Shown: one piece after another, positions 1 to 8,184 of the stretch | Numbering within the stretch: the first letter of the stretch is position 1 | How the letters are laid out: every line of letters begins with the position of its first letter | Origin: Phycisphaerae bacterium | Lineage (GTDB): Bacteria > Planctomycetota > Phycisphaerae > Sedimentisphaerales > Anaerobacaceae | DNA length: 64,000 nt | NCBI GenBank assembly: GCA_021736645.1 | Contig: JAIPFM010000096.1 | Coordinates: 1 to 64,000, forward strand | Direction: 5' to 3' | The notes under the pieces: model-generated | Told to the model about the DNA's origin: nothing | What the model saw: only the letters and a program-made list of their open reading frames with translations | The model's database searches: none | Position numbers and translations under genes: made by a program

Positions 1-289
1 CTGCACAACGCATCCCTGACCTCTTTTGACAGAGACGTGACCCACTGGGTCCTGCAGCCACTGTCACAGTGAATCGGTGGAGGATGACGTGCCGGCCAGC
101 GGGCGGCCATGATGACATCAAATCATCCCAACTGCTGCACGAACTGTCTCACATCAAACGCGGTGACCTGTGGGTGCAAGGCTCCTCTCTTGAATCATGC
201 CACGTCAAACCGTATAATCAGAGCATGGCAACCGTTGTCTCCTTCACATATTAGTCATATGAGTATTTTTCTCAGAGGAGGTTAGCTGC
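1..289. other. Non-coding left edge
   Basis: I see no convincing gene here. The only open frame on the plus strand (69-254) has no ribosome-binding site and an unremarkable composition. The right part carries the promoter and Shine-Dalgarno sequence of the following esterase gene. Confidence 0.5.
190..218 (+). promoter_or_regulatory. Sigma-70-type promoter for the tandem esterase gene
   Basis: TTGAAT at 190-195, a 17-base spacer, and a perfect TATAAT at 213-218. The gene starts 72 bases downstream with AGAGGAGG at 274-281. The -10 box is followed by CA, as in the promoters at 21100 and 27090. Confidence 0.6.
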
Positions 290-1900
290 ATGATACATCT
301 TCGAAGCCTGTGCGTGGTTCTGTTGATCTCCCCAATGGTTCAGGCCCTGAACGTCACCCAAAGCCCGGATCTGTACAAACTCCGCGAGAATATTCTTTAC
401 CGGGACAGTACAGAAGCACCCCTGACCGATGACATAAAGAAGATGTGCCGTCTCGATTTATATTATCCGGCCGATACGCCGGGCTTCCCCACGGTTGTCT
501 GGTTTCACGGCGGCGGACTCACAGGCGGCAAACGTGACATCCCGGAGGCATTGAAAAATCAACAGATGGCCGTGGCCACTGTGGATTATCGTCTGAACCC
601 GGGTGTGACCTGCCCGGCCTACATCGAGGATGCGGCCGCGGCTGTGGCCTGGGTATTCAAGCATATTCAAACCTATGGCGGCGACCCGAATCTTGTGTTT
701 GTCTCCGGTCACTCTGCAGGCGGGTATCTGACCAGCATGGTGGGTCTGGACAAACGCTGGCTGGCCCGACATGACGTGGATGCAGATCGGATCGCAGGTC
801 TCATTCCATTCAGCGGACACACGATCACGCACTTTACGATCAGGCAGGAACGTGACATTCCAGGCACCCAGCCGATCGTTGACGAGTTTGCGCCGCTGTA
901 TCATGTGCGTGCCGATGCGCCGCCGCTCGTCCTGATCACCGGAGATCGAGAGCTGGAGATGTTGGGACGATACGAGGAAAACGCCTACATGTATCGTATG
1001 ATGAAGGTGGCGGGACATGACAAGACCGAGCTGTACGAGGTCCAGGGATTTAACCACGGCAACATGCCGCAAGGGGCATTTCCCCTGCTGATTGACCATG
1101 TCAAGGCATGGACCAGGGCGCACACAGCAGTGACAGTCCAACTCCAAAACCGCTATCTGGAACCTGTTTTTTCTGATGTGGATTGCCAGGAGGACATTCT
1201 GTTTCGAACCACCCGCGATCACACAGGTCATCTCGTTGAGTTGACACTGGATGTCTATAGACCGCGGGGGGATACGTTCGACAACCGCCCCGCCATTCTC
1301 TGGATTCATGGCGGAGGCTTCAGGCCCGGCAATGACAAGCGGCAAAAGTACATCGTCCACATGGCCACGGCGTTTGCAAGGCGCGGCTACGTGTGCGCAG
1401 CGCCGGATTATCGCACCCGCCAATCGCCGCGTGACGACATGCGGGGCACACTGAAGGACGCCGTGGAAGACGGTCTGGCCTCGCTTGCCTGGATGAGAGA
1501 CAACCACCGCGTGTTGGGCGTGGATGCCGATCGCATCGCCCTGGGCGGGGGATCGGCAGGCGGCATGATCGCGGTCAGCATGGCCGCTCTGGAAAACAGT
1601 CTCGCAGCCACCAGCCACAGGCCCGGATTGTTTGCACTGATCGATCTGTGGGGCAGCCCGGCCCCGGAGAACCGGCTGATGACCATCCACCCTCAGTTTC
1701 CCCCCACAGTCATTGTCCATGGCACAGCAGACCAGACCGTGCCGTATGCCTGGAGCCAGACCCTGGCTGCAGAACTGACAGCAGCGGGCGTGGACCATCT
1801 CCTGTACCCCATTGTCAATGCGAAGCATACTCCGGCCAAAGATCTGCCTGAAATGGTGGAGGTATGTTCCCATTTTCTCTACAGAGCCATGGAGAAATAA
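290..1900 (+). CDS. Secreted tandem alpha/beta-hydrolase (two esterase domains)
   Basis: A 536-residue protein with a signal peptide (about residues 1-19) and two complete alpha/beta-hydrolase domains of the BD-FAE/carboxylesterase type. Domain 1 shows the oxyanion motif HGGG (73-76), nucleophile GHSAGG (Ser142), and plausible acid Asp219 and base His256. Domain 2 shows HGGG (340-343), GGSAGG (Ser422), Asp481 and His513. Both triads appear intact, so both halves are probably active. Such enzymes remove acyl groups (acetate, ferulate) from plant or algal polysaccharides outside the cytoplasm; the actual substrate is unknown. The start is supported by a strong AGAGGAGG. The next gene follows 72 bases downstream and is also secreted, so the two are probably co-transcribed. 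The two domains differ clearly in sequence, so the duplication is not recent. Confidence 0.85.
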   Translation: MIHLRSLCVVLLISPMVQALNVTQSPDLYKLRENILYRDSTEAPLTDDIKKMCRLDLYYPADTPGFPTVVWFHGGGLTGGKRDIPEALKNQQMAVATVDYRLNPGVTCPAYIEDAAAAVAWVFKHIQTYGGDPNLVFVSGHSAGGYLTSMVGLDKRWLARHDVDADRIAGLIPFSGHTITHFTIRQERDIPGTQPIVDEFAPLYHVRADAPPLVLITGDRELEMLGRYEENAYMYRMMKVAGHDKTELYEVQGFNHGNMPQGAFPLLIDHVKAWTRAHTAVTVQLQNRYLEPVFSDVDCQEDILFRTTRDHTGHLVELTLDVYRPRGDTFDNRPAILWIHGGGFRPGNDKRQKYIVHMATAFARRGYVCAAPDYRTRQSPRDDMRGTLKDAVEDGLASLAWMRDNHRVLGVDADRIALGGGSAGGMIAVSMAALENSLAATSHRPGLFALIDLWGSPAPENRLMTIHPQFPPTVIVHGTADQTVPYAWSQTLAAELTAAGVDHLLYPIVNAKHTPAKDLPEMVEVCSHFLYRAMEK

Positions 1901-1972
1901 AGCCGCATGAGAATCATGACGACACCCTGTCATGCCTGAACTTTGCTCACATCACCTTGAAGGAGGACTGAA

Positions 1973-4825
1973 ATGTTGAAGAAGACCCTTTTGACCGTAA
2001 GCCTTGTGCTGATACAGATGAGTGTGTGCCTGGGCGACTTCGACACGGTCGGCGTCTATGATCCCGAGGACGCCCCCCACCACAATCAGGTGGACCAGTC
2101 CGGGACCTATGACAGCCACACAGGCAATGCGGGTCCGGAGAATGTCCTGACAGTCACCGATTTTCAGGCGATGGTCGCGCGGGCGTTCGAGACCGATGCC
2201 GGGGGCGTGGTCAGCGGTGAAGGCCCGGATGACAGCCTGCCTGCCGATGACATCATCGTGGCCCTGTTCGGGCTCAGCAAGACCAAGTCTGTGGCTGTGG
2301 CGAGTACCAGCGGCAACCTGTCGCTGGGCAGCGGGGCCAGCAGCGGCAACCGTCTGCCCACGTCCGGAGACCATCGCTTTGCCAAGAGTGGTACAGGCAA
2401 TTATTCGTTTACCCTCGACGAGGTCACGGGGGGGGAGCCCGGCGAAAGGATCACGCATTTTGGCGCGACATTGCTGGAACGAGACGACCGTGAAACCCTG
2501 CCCGTAGTCACAGCCACCTTCACGGACGGCAGTACGGTGACGGCCACGGCCGACATGGTGGGAGACAGTGCCTCCCCCAGCAACAAGGATACGTTTGTCG
2601 GCTTTGCGGCCCCTGCAGGCGAGGGCATCGTGTCAGTCAACTTCGTCATGAATCAGTACGTGACCATGGACGATATTGCCTTTATCACGTCGGCCTTCAG
2701 GCCCAATCCGGAAAAGGCCTCTGCGCCGGTGCCGGCCGACGGGACCACTGACGCGGTGCGAGACGGTCTCACGCTCAGTTGGACACCCGGTGAGGCAGTC
2801 ACTCAGCAGGCCGTGTACCTGGGCACGAATTTTGAGGACGTCAATACAGCCGCACCGGACTCTGACCTGTTTGTCGGCCAGCAGGACGCCAATTCCCTCT
2901 TGCTGGACCGACTGAGCCTGGGGCAGACCTACTTCTGGCGCGTGGATGGCGTCAAGGGCAATTCAGTCTTTCAAGGCGATCTGTGGCAGTTCACCGTGGA
3001 ACCGGTGTCGTTTGTCCTGCCGGCCGCAAGCATCACGGCCACGGCCTCCGGGTCCAACAGCGACGCGGAAGGCCCCGAGAACACGATCAACGGTTCAGGA
3101 CTGGACGCCCAAGACGGCCACTCCAACACCCTATCCGACATGTGGCTGAGCCAGCCCGTGCAGGATGATCCCGCCTGGATTCAGTACACCTTTGACCAAC
3201 CCTACGCCCTGGATCAAGTCTGGATATGGAATCACAACACCTCTCTGGAACCAAGCCTCGGCTTTGGCATGAAGGACGTGACTATCGAGTATTCCCTGGA
3301 CAACACCACCTGGGTCACGGCAGGTGACACCCATGTGTTCGAGCAGGCCTCCGGACAACCGGGACACTCGGCCAACACGATCGTGGATTTGACAGGTGTC
3401 GCTGCCCAGGCCATTCGAATGACGGCCCAGAGCAACTGGAAGGGACTCGTGCCGCAGTTTGGCCTGAGTGAAGTGCGCTTCATGGTCCTGCCGATCCGCG
3501 CTCGACGCCCTGACCCTGCCACAGGATCTGCAGTGTCCGACCCGCAGCTCACACTGAGCTGGCGCGCCGGGCGACAGGCTGAAATCCATCGCGTCTACCT
3601 GGGCACGGATATCAATGATCTGCCCTTGATCGATGAGGTCAGTGACAGTCACTACGATACCACGGCATTTAATCCGCAGTTGGGCGAAACCTACACGTGG
3701 CGCGTGGACGAGGTCAACGACACAGAAATTCCGAGCCTGTGGACAGGCGATCTATGGACCTTTTCCACACCGCAGGCCTTGATCATTGAAGACTTTGAAT
3801 CCTATGGCAACAGCTCTCCTCACCGCGTGTTTCAGACCTGGATCGATGGCTACGGATTCTCCAACCCTGCGCCGGGAAATCCTGGCAATGGCACGGGGGC
3901 TGCGCTGGGCCATGACATCTGGAGTCCAACGAGTGAACACTTCAACGCCAGTATCATGGAATCCACCCTCGTCCATGGCGGCGAGCAATCTGCGCCGTTT
4001 TATTACGACAACACGGACAAATCCGTGTCAGAAATCACCCGGACCTTTGATCCGCCTCAAAACTGGAACCGGTCTGGCATTCAGGCCCTGACACTGTATT
4101 TCAATGACCGGGCCGACACACCGGGCACGTTTTACGTCAAGGTCAATGGCCAACAGGTCACACTGGATAGGGATTCAGACTTGGTGACACCCTTGGACTG
4201 GGGCCTGTGGAAACAGATGAGCGTAGACCTGGGATCGTTGAATACGAATCTCGAGGCTGTCACTTCACTCGTGATTGGCATGCAAGGGACCGGTGCATCC
4301 GGCGTGGCGTACCTCGACGATATCGCCCTGGTCAAGACCAAACCGCCGGCGGTCCACGAGACAGCCGTCCTGTTGATCGAAGCAGAGGCTGGCCAGATCA
4401 CGGAACCCATGACGGTCCGTGCCGCGGATCCCACGGCCTCAGGAGAGCAATACCTGGCCGTCCCGCCCGGCAACCGAAGCACAGGCGAACCGCCAAGTAC
4501 GGGGATCGCGACATACAGCCTGACTGTGACAGGCGGCACCTACAAGCTGTACTGCCGGACGATTGCCTCCAATGGGGAATCAGATTCCTTCTGGGTCCGC
4601 ATCCTGGGTGCAGCCACCAATACCGCAAATCATGCCAGCGGATGGATTCGCTGGAACGGCGTGGTCAAAGGCGCGGACTGGCAGTGGAACCCGGTGTTCA
4701 GCAGCGACGATGACAACCAACCTGTGGTGTTTACACTCCCAGCAGGAACCCATGTCCTGGAAATCGGGTATCGAGAGGACAACATCCTCCTGGACGCCCT
4801 GGTCTTGACAGAGCTCGGTGAGTGA
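1973..4825 (+). CDS. Large secreted multi-domain protein with discoidin and carbohydrate-binding-like modules
   Basis: A 950-residue protein with a signal peptide (about 1-21) and AAGGAGG just before the ATG. The modules, in order, are an N-terminal beta-rich region (about 25-240); a fibronectin-III-like module ending in a TYFWRVDG motif (about 245-340); an F5/8-type-C (discoidin) module (about 345-505); a second fibronectin-like module with TYTWRVDE (about 510-605); a beta-sandwich beginning IIEDFESYG (about 605-790); and a C-terminal CBM6/35-like module beginning LIEAEAGQ (about 800-950). The two VYLGT...WRVD modules are repeats of one another. This architecture is typical of large surface proteins of Phycisphaerae. 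No catalytic domain is visible, so adhesion or glycan binding is the best guess. It follows the tandem esterase on the same strand. Confidence 0.75.
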   Translation: MLKKTLLTVSLVLIQMSVCLGDFDTVGVYDPEDAPHHNQVDQSGTYDSHTGNAGPENVLTVTDFQAMVARAFETDAGGVVSGEGPDDSLPADDIIVALFGLSKTKSVAVASTSGNLSLGSGASSGNRLPTSGDHRFAKSGTGNYSFTLDEVTGGEPGERITHFGATLLERDDRETLPVVTATFTDGSTVTATADMVGDSASPSNKDTFVGFAAPAGEGIVSVNFVMNQYVTMDDIAFITSAFRPNPEKASAPVPADGTTDAVRDGLTLSWTPGEAVTQQAVYLGTNFEDVNTAAPDSDLFVGQQDANSLLLDRLSLGQTYFWRVDGVKGNSVFQGDLWQFTVEPVSFVLPAASITATASGSNSDAEGPENTINGSGLDAQDGHSNTLSDMWLSQPVQDDPAWIQYTFDQPYALDQVWIWNHNTSLEPSLGFGMKDVTIEYSLDNTTWVTAGDTHVFEQASGQPGHSANTIVDLTGVAAQAIRMTAQSNWKGLVPQFGLSEVRFMVLPIRARRPDPATGSAVSDPQLTLSWRAGRQAEIHRVYLGTDINDLPLIDEVSDSHYDTTAFNPQLGETYTWRVDEVNDTEIPSLWTGDLWTFSTPQALIIEDFESYGNSSPHRVFQTWIDGYGFSNPAPGNPGNGTGAALGHDIWSPTSEHFNASIMESTLVHGGEQSAPFYYDNTDKSVSEITRTFDPPQNWNRSGIQALTLYFNDRADTPGTFYVKVNGQQVTLDRDSDLVTPLDWGLWKQMSVDLGSLNTNLEAVTSLVIGMQGTGASGVAYLDDIALVKTKPPAVHETAVLLIEAEAGQITEPMTVRAADPTASGEQYLAVPPGNRSTGEPPSTGIATYSLTVTGGTYKLYCRTIASNGESDSFWVRILGAATNTANHASGWIRWNGVVKGADWQWNPVFSSDDDNQPVVFTLPAGTHVLEIGYREDNILLDALVLTELGE

Positions 4826-4828
4826 CAG

Positions 4829-4853
4829 GCCGATGGAGAATCTCACGATCGGC
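4829..4853. other. Inverted repeat between convergent genes
   Basis: GCCGAT (4829-4834) pairs with ATCGGC (4848-4853), with a further GAGA/TCTC inside the loop. It lies exactly where two genes converge, so it may end transcription, but there is no T-tract on either side. Confidence 0.3.
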
Positions 4854-5845
4854 TAGTCGATATACTCGTAAATCTCTGCGATTTGTACAAGGAGGGTTTC
4901 AAGCTGGATGTAATACTCGTCGTCTGAGAGTGTGGCTTTGCTGTCACGCAGTTGCATGACCTGAAGTTCGAGTTGATTGCGTTTGGCGCGCAGGTCATCC
5001 GGGATTTGCTTCTCAATGTCGCTGGGTTTCAGGCAGAACTGATGGGCCCTGTAGCCATCCAGACTGGCCCCTTGGGCCGCCTGCTTGGCCGGGCGAATAC
5101 CGGAAAACCAGTCTGCGGGTGTGCCCAGGCCGTCGGCATTGTCGTCGATCAGGGCATGCTCGGTCTTGAGGCGTCCCTGACTGGTGTACCAGGCCGTGAT
5201 CTGATCTGAAGCCGTCAAGAAGGCCTCCAGTAGTGACACCTGACCATCCTTGTCCAGGTCTGCCTCCAGGGATACCATGGCCTCTGCCAGGGCGCCGCCG
5301 AAATGGGCAAAGTTGATTTCAAAGCCGCTCTTGGTCGCTGACACCACCACACGCTCGGCCCCTGATAACGCCTTTAAAAAAGGCGAACTGCAGGCCGTGG
5401 TGTTGATCACGGCCAGGGGACGCGTCACAGGCAATACCCACTGGCCAAGTTCCCGGTCCGTGACATCCGGCCCGCGCAGGTTGAACCTGGCAGCCCGGCC
5501 GTCAAAGGTCCCATGTCCGATGAGCACAAGCCACAGGGCATCCTGTCCCTGCTGATGATTGGGATCCGACAAATAGTCTTTCAGGAGGTCACGGTCCGAC
5601 GTATCATGGGTGCCTGAACCGATCTGCACACAGTCCACCCCGGCCTGATCGCAGGCCTTGGACCACTGCCCGGCCCACGCCGAAAACTTCTCGCCAAACT
5701 CCGCACTCCCCGGCGCACCCGTCACCACCACCACCGTCTGCCCCGCTGGTAATCTTGCAATGCTTAGAAAACACACCACCAAGACCAAGATGATGTATCG
5801 CAGCCTCTGACCCCTGACCCCTGACCCCTGATCCCTAATAATCAT
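4853..5845 (-). CDS. Caspase-fold (C13/legumain-like) peptidase, membrane-exported
   Basis: Taken from the ATG at 5845, which overlaps the TGA of the preceding gene as ATGA; this gives 330 residues. An earlier in-frame ATG at 5875 is possible but has less support. The N-terminus is followed by a hydrophobic export segment (about 17-35). The clan CD dyad is visible as LIGHG (His111) and NTTACSS (Cys152), each at the end of a hydrophobic strand. Residues 196-207 (DLDKDGQVSLLE) match a calcium-binding EF-hand loop inserted after the catalytic core. The C-terminus is a predicted helical stretch. Residues 4-13 are encoded by a 7-bp tandem repeat. It is the last gene of the MoxR/VWA operon. It probably acts as an exported cysteine peptidase; loss of activity cannot be excluded from sequence alone. 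Confidence 0.7.
   Translation of the reverse strand: MIIRDQGSGVRGQRLRYIILVLVVCFLSIARLPAGQTVVVVTGAPGSAEFGEKFSAWAGQWSKACDQAGVDCVQIGSGTHDTSDRDLLKDYLSDPNHQQGQDALWLVLIGHGTFDGRAARFNLRGPDVTDRELGQWVLPVTRPLAVINTTACSSPFLKALSGAERVVVSATKSGFEINFAHFGGALAEAMVSLEADLDKDGQVSLLEAFLTASDQITAWYTSQGRLKTEHALIDDNADGLGTPADWFSGIRPAKQAAQGASLDGYRAHQFCLKPSDIEKQIPDDLRAKRNQLELQVMQLRDSKATLSDDEYYIQLETLLVQIAEIYEYID
5809..5836. repeat. Heptamer tandem array (GACCCCT)
   Basis: Three perfect copies of GACCCCT followed by GATCCCT, period 7 bp. The array sits directly after the stop codon of the 780-residue VWA gene and inside the N-terminal coding part of the caspase-like gene. Confidence 0.85.
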
Positions 5846-8184
5846 GGCAGCCCCCTCCAGCGTCGCAATGTCCATTCAAGGGCAAAGCACACGAGCACCA
5901 GACCAAACAACAACGGCAATACACCGGGCAGGTCCCATAGAGGCCTGACAAGCGTCTCTGTGATCGGGGCGGTTTTGGCAGGCAGCGCCTTGACAAACTG
6001 ATCCAGGTCACGGGCCTGAACCACCTGCCCGCCGGTCTTTTGAGCCAGTTCTTTGAGCAGGGTCTGATTGACCTGCACGGATTGAAATTCACGCGCCTCA
6101 AAATCCACGGTCCAACCGGTTTCCACGGTGCCGAGCAATTCCGTGCCGTGCGAGATCATGGCTCTGGCCAGGTACGCACCACTGGTCCTGGGCCTGAACA
6201 GGGCACGGTACACACCGCGTTCTTTGAGGTCTGGCTCGGCCTGCAGCGTGACAGGCTCATCCTGCCCCTGGGCCACTTCAAGGGTGACAGTCACGTCATC
6301 CAGCGGGGTAAAATCCTTGTCACGGGTCTCCACCCTGAGCACCACGGCCTGATCCGGCTGGTCTCCCGCCTGCTCAATGGTGAGGTCCAGACGCTCCGGC
6401 ACGTCGGCCACGAGCCATCGCAGGGTCTGGCGCCAGAACTTGTTGCGGTCCGCTGTCAAATCCGGGCGGCTCAACCCCCATCGCCACACGTCGCCCACAG
6501 TCAACACCCCGCTGCGTCCACGTCCATAGGACTGCACCACCATGGCCGGCGCGTCTTCATTGGCTGCAGCCACCACGCGCGATCCCGGTTTGGCGCGACG
6601 GATCTGATTGACCACACGAAATGCCGGCATGTCTGCCAGACGGTCCTTTTCCGCCTGTTCATTGTCACGCAGTCGGGCCCAGGGCTCGAGCCAGCCCTCG
6701 CGCGTGAGTGACATGCGCACGGGCCCTGACGCAGCGGCATCTAAAGTCTTGTCCACGTATACAGGCAGCAGGGCCCCAATCGGGGTGCGGTCATACGCGC
6801 CTCGCTCCAGGGACTCGCTGCCCCCCAGCATCATGAGGCCGCCCCCGCGTTCAGCCACAAACTTGCGAATCAACTCCATCTGGTCCTGCGTAAAGAACGA
6901 GGCATCCACATCATCCAGAAGGATGGCATGATACGGGTACAGATCCTCGGCCTTGGCAGGGAACCCCTCACTGAGTTCATCCTTGTCCCGCGTGTTGAGG
7001 CGCACCAGGACAGGCTGATCATACTGCTCTGCCAGGGAGGGGTCATCCGGGTCGTATCCTCGGTAGAGCGGATTGGTCTGCTCCCCGGTTCGCCCGCGCC
7101 AGTCATACTTGGGCTCCCGTTTGGCCACGCGAATCAGGCCGACCAGCTGGACCTGGGGATCTTCTTCCAGGGCCCGACGCAAAAACTTGAACTCCCAGTT
7201 GGGCCGACCGGACACATACAAGATGCGATACGGCCCCTCACCCCGGTCCACCATGATGGTGCGTTGATTGTTGGCCTGCGTGGCTTCGGTCAAGGGGGCC
7301 ACCGCGTCATTCTTGAGAGACTCAGTCACCTGCACGGTGTAAAACAACACGCCCGTCTGATCCGGATGCAGCCTGAACCGAAAGACCTGCTTGGCCTCGG
7401 ACGCCTGCACATCCCACGTGTCCTGTGACACCATGGCCCCCTCTGTCGAGGTCACGGTCACAGTCACGGTCTTGCCTGCATACCCGGACGCCGCCACATC
7501 CGCCATAAGGGTGACCGGGGCATCTTCAAACGCGGTCTGGGTCACGGACACATTAGTCACGGCCAGGTCCCTGGGCTGCTTGGCTGTCCCGGTCAACACA
7601 GGATACACCGGCACACCCGGGGCGGCCTGGACAGTCGGAATATCCGTGGGATTGCCATCCGTGAACAGCAGCACTCCGGCCATGGGACGCCCCTGATACC
7701 GTTGATTGAGAGTATCCAGCGCCGTATACATGGCAGAGGCCCGGCCCTGCCAGGTCAGGTCTCCGACCTCGGAGAGTCGCTGCAATCGCGTATCAAAGGT
7801 ATACTGCCTGACCAGGAACTGGTCCTTGAGTTGGGCCAGCCACGGGGCCGTCTCCGGCGTGAGCAGGGTCTTCATCTGCTCGCCGCGTGAGCCCGCGGCA
7901 CCAGGATCACGGATGGTCATGCCCTGGCTGTTGTCCGCCACAATGGCAAAGGCATTGGCCCCGGGCTTGGCCCGTGTGCTGTGGAGCAGGGGTTCTGCCA
8001 GACACAGGGCCAAGAGAAGACACGCCAGCAGCTTCAGGACAAACGCCAGACGCAGGGCCATGTCCCATGACCGGACTCGGGCGTAGGCCCAGATGAGGAT
8101 CACCAGGGCTGTGACTGTCACGCCCAGGGCGATCCAACCCCAGACAGAAGCGGAGACGGTTAATCTGGCTGCCAGGATGGTCAC
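5842..8184 (-). CDS. VWA/GATase1-like membrane protein of the MoxR operon
   Basis: A 780-residue protein starting at a GTG (8182-8184) that overlaps the stop of the gene upstream (GTGA). Two N-terminal membrane segments (about 17-35 and 47-65) precede a von Willebrand A-like domain. Its metal-site motif is DNSQG (from Asp84), so the usual DxSxS is degenerate. A beta-sandwich region follows (about 205-310). Then comes a class I glutamine amidotransferase-like fold with ILYVSGRPNWE (321-331) and GGGLMMLGGSES (447-458), as in membrane proteins of this operon type in Planctomycetes. The last membrane helix is at about 750-770. Most of the protein should face the periplasm. No glutaminase triad is evident, so this is a structural or binding role rather than an enzyme, by inference. 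Confidence 0.75.
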   Translation of the reverse strand: MTILAARLTVSASVWGWIALGVTVTALVILIWAYARVRSWDMALRLAFVLKLLACLLLALCLAEPLLHSTRAKPGANAFAIVADNSQGMTIRDPGAAGSRGEQMKTLLTPETAPWLAQLKDQFLVRQYTFDTRLQRLSEVGDLTWQGRASAMYTALDTLNQRYQGRPMAGVLLFTDGNPTDIPTVQAAPGVPVYPVLTGTAKQPRDLAVTNVSVTQTAFEDAPVTLMADVAASGYAGKTVTVTVTSTEGAMVSQDTWDVQASEAKQVFRFRLHPDQTGVLFYTVQVTESLKNDAVAPLTEATQANNQRTIMVDRGEGPYRILYVSGRPNWEFKFLRRALEEDPQVQLVGLIRVAKREPKYDWRGRTGEQTNPLYRGYDPDDPSLAEQYDQPVLVRLNTRDKDELSEGFPAKAEDLYPYHAILLDDVDASFFTQDQMELIRKFVAERGGGLMMLGGSESLERGAYDRTPIGALLPVYVDKTLDAAASGPVRMSLTREGWLEPWARLRDNEQAEKDRLADMPAFRVVNQIRRAKPGSRVVAAANEDAPAMVVQSYGRGRSGVLTVGDVWRWGLSRPDLTADRNKFWRQTLRWLVADVPERLDLTIEQAGDQPDQAVVLRVETRDKDFTPLDDVTVTLEVAQGQDEPVTLQAEPDLKERGVYRALFRPRTSGAYLARAMISHGTELLGTVETGWTVDFEAREFQSVQVNQTLLKELAQKTGGQVVQARDLDQFVKALPAKTAPITETLVRPLWDLPGVLPLLFGLVLVCFALEWTLRRWRGLP

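Noticed and set aside
69-254. 61-codon ORF at the left edge
   Set aside because: No Shine-Dalgarno and it runs through the promoter of the next gene.
458-1933. 491-codon open frame on the minus strand
   Set aside because: Entirely antisense to the tandem esterase, which has both catalytic triads and a strong ribosome-binding site; the antisense product is rich in His, Cys and Arg with no domain pattern.
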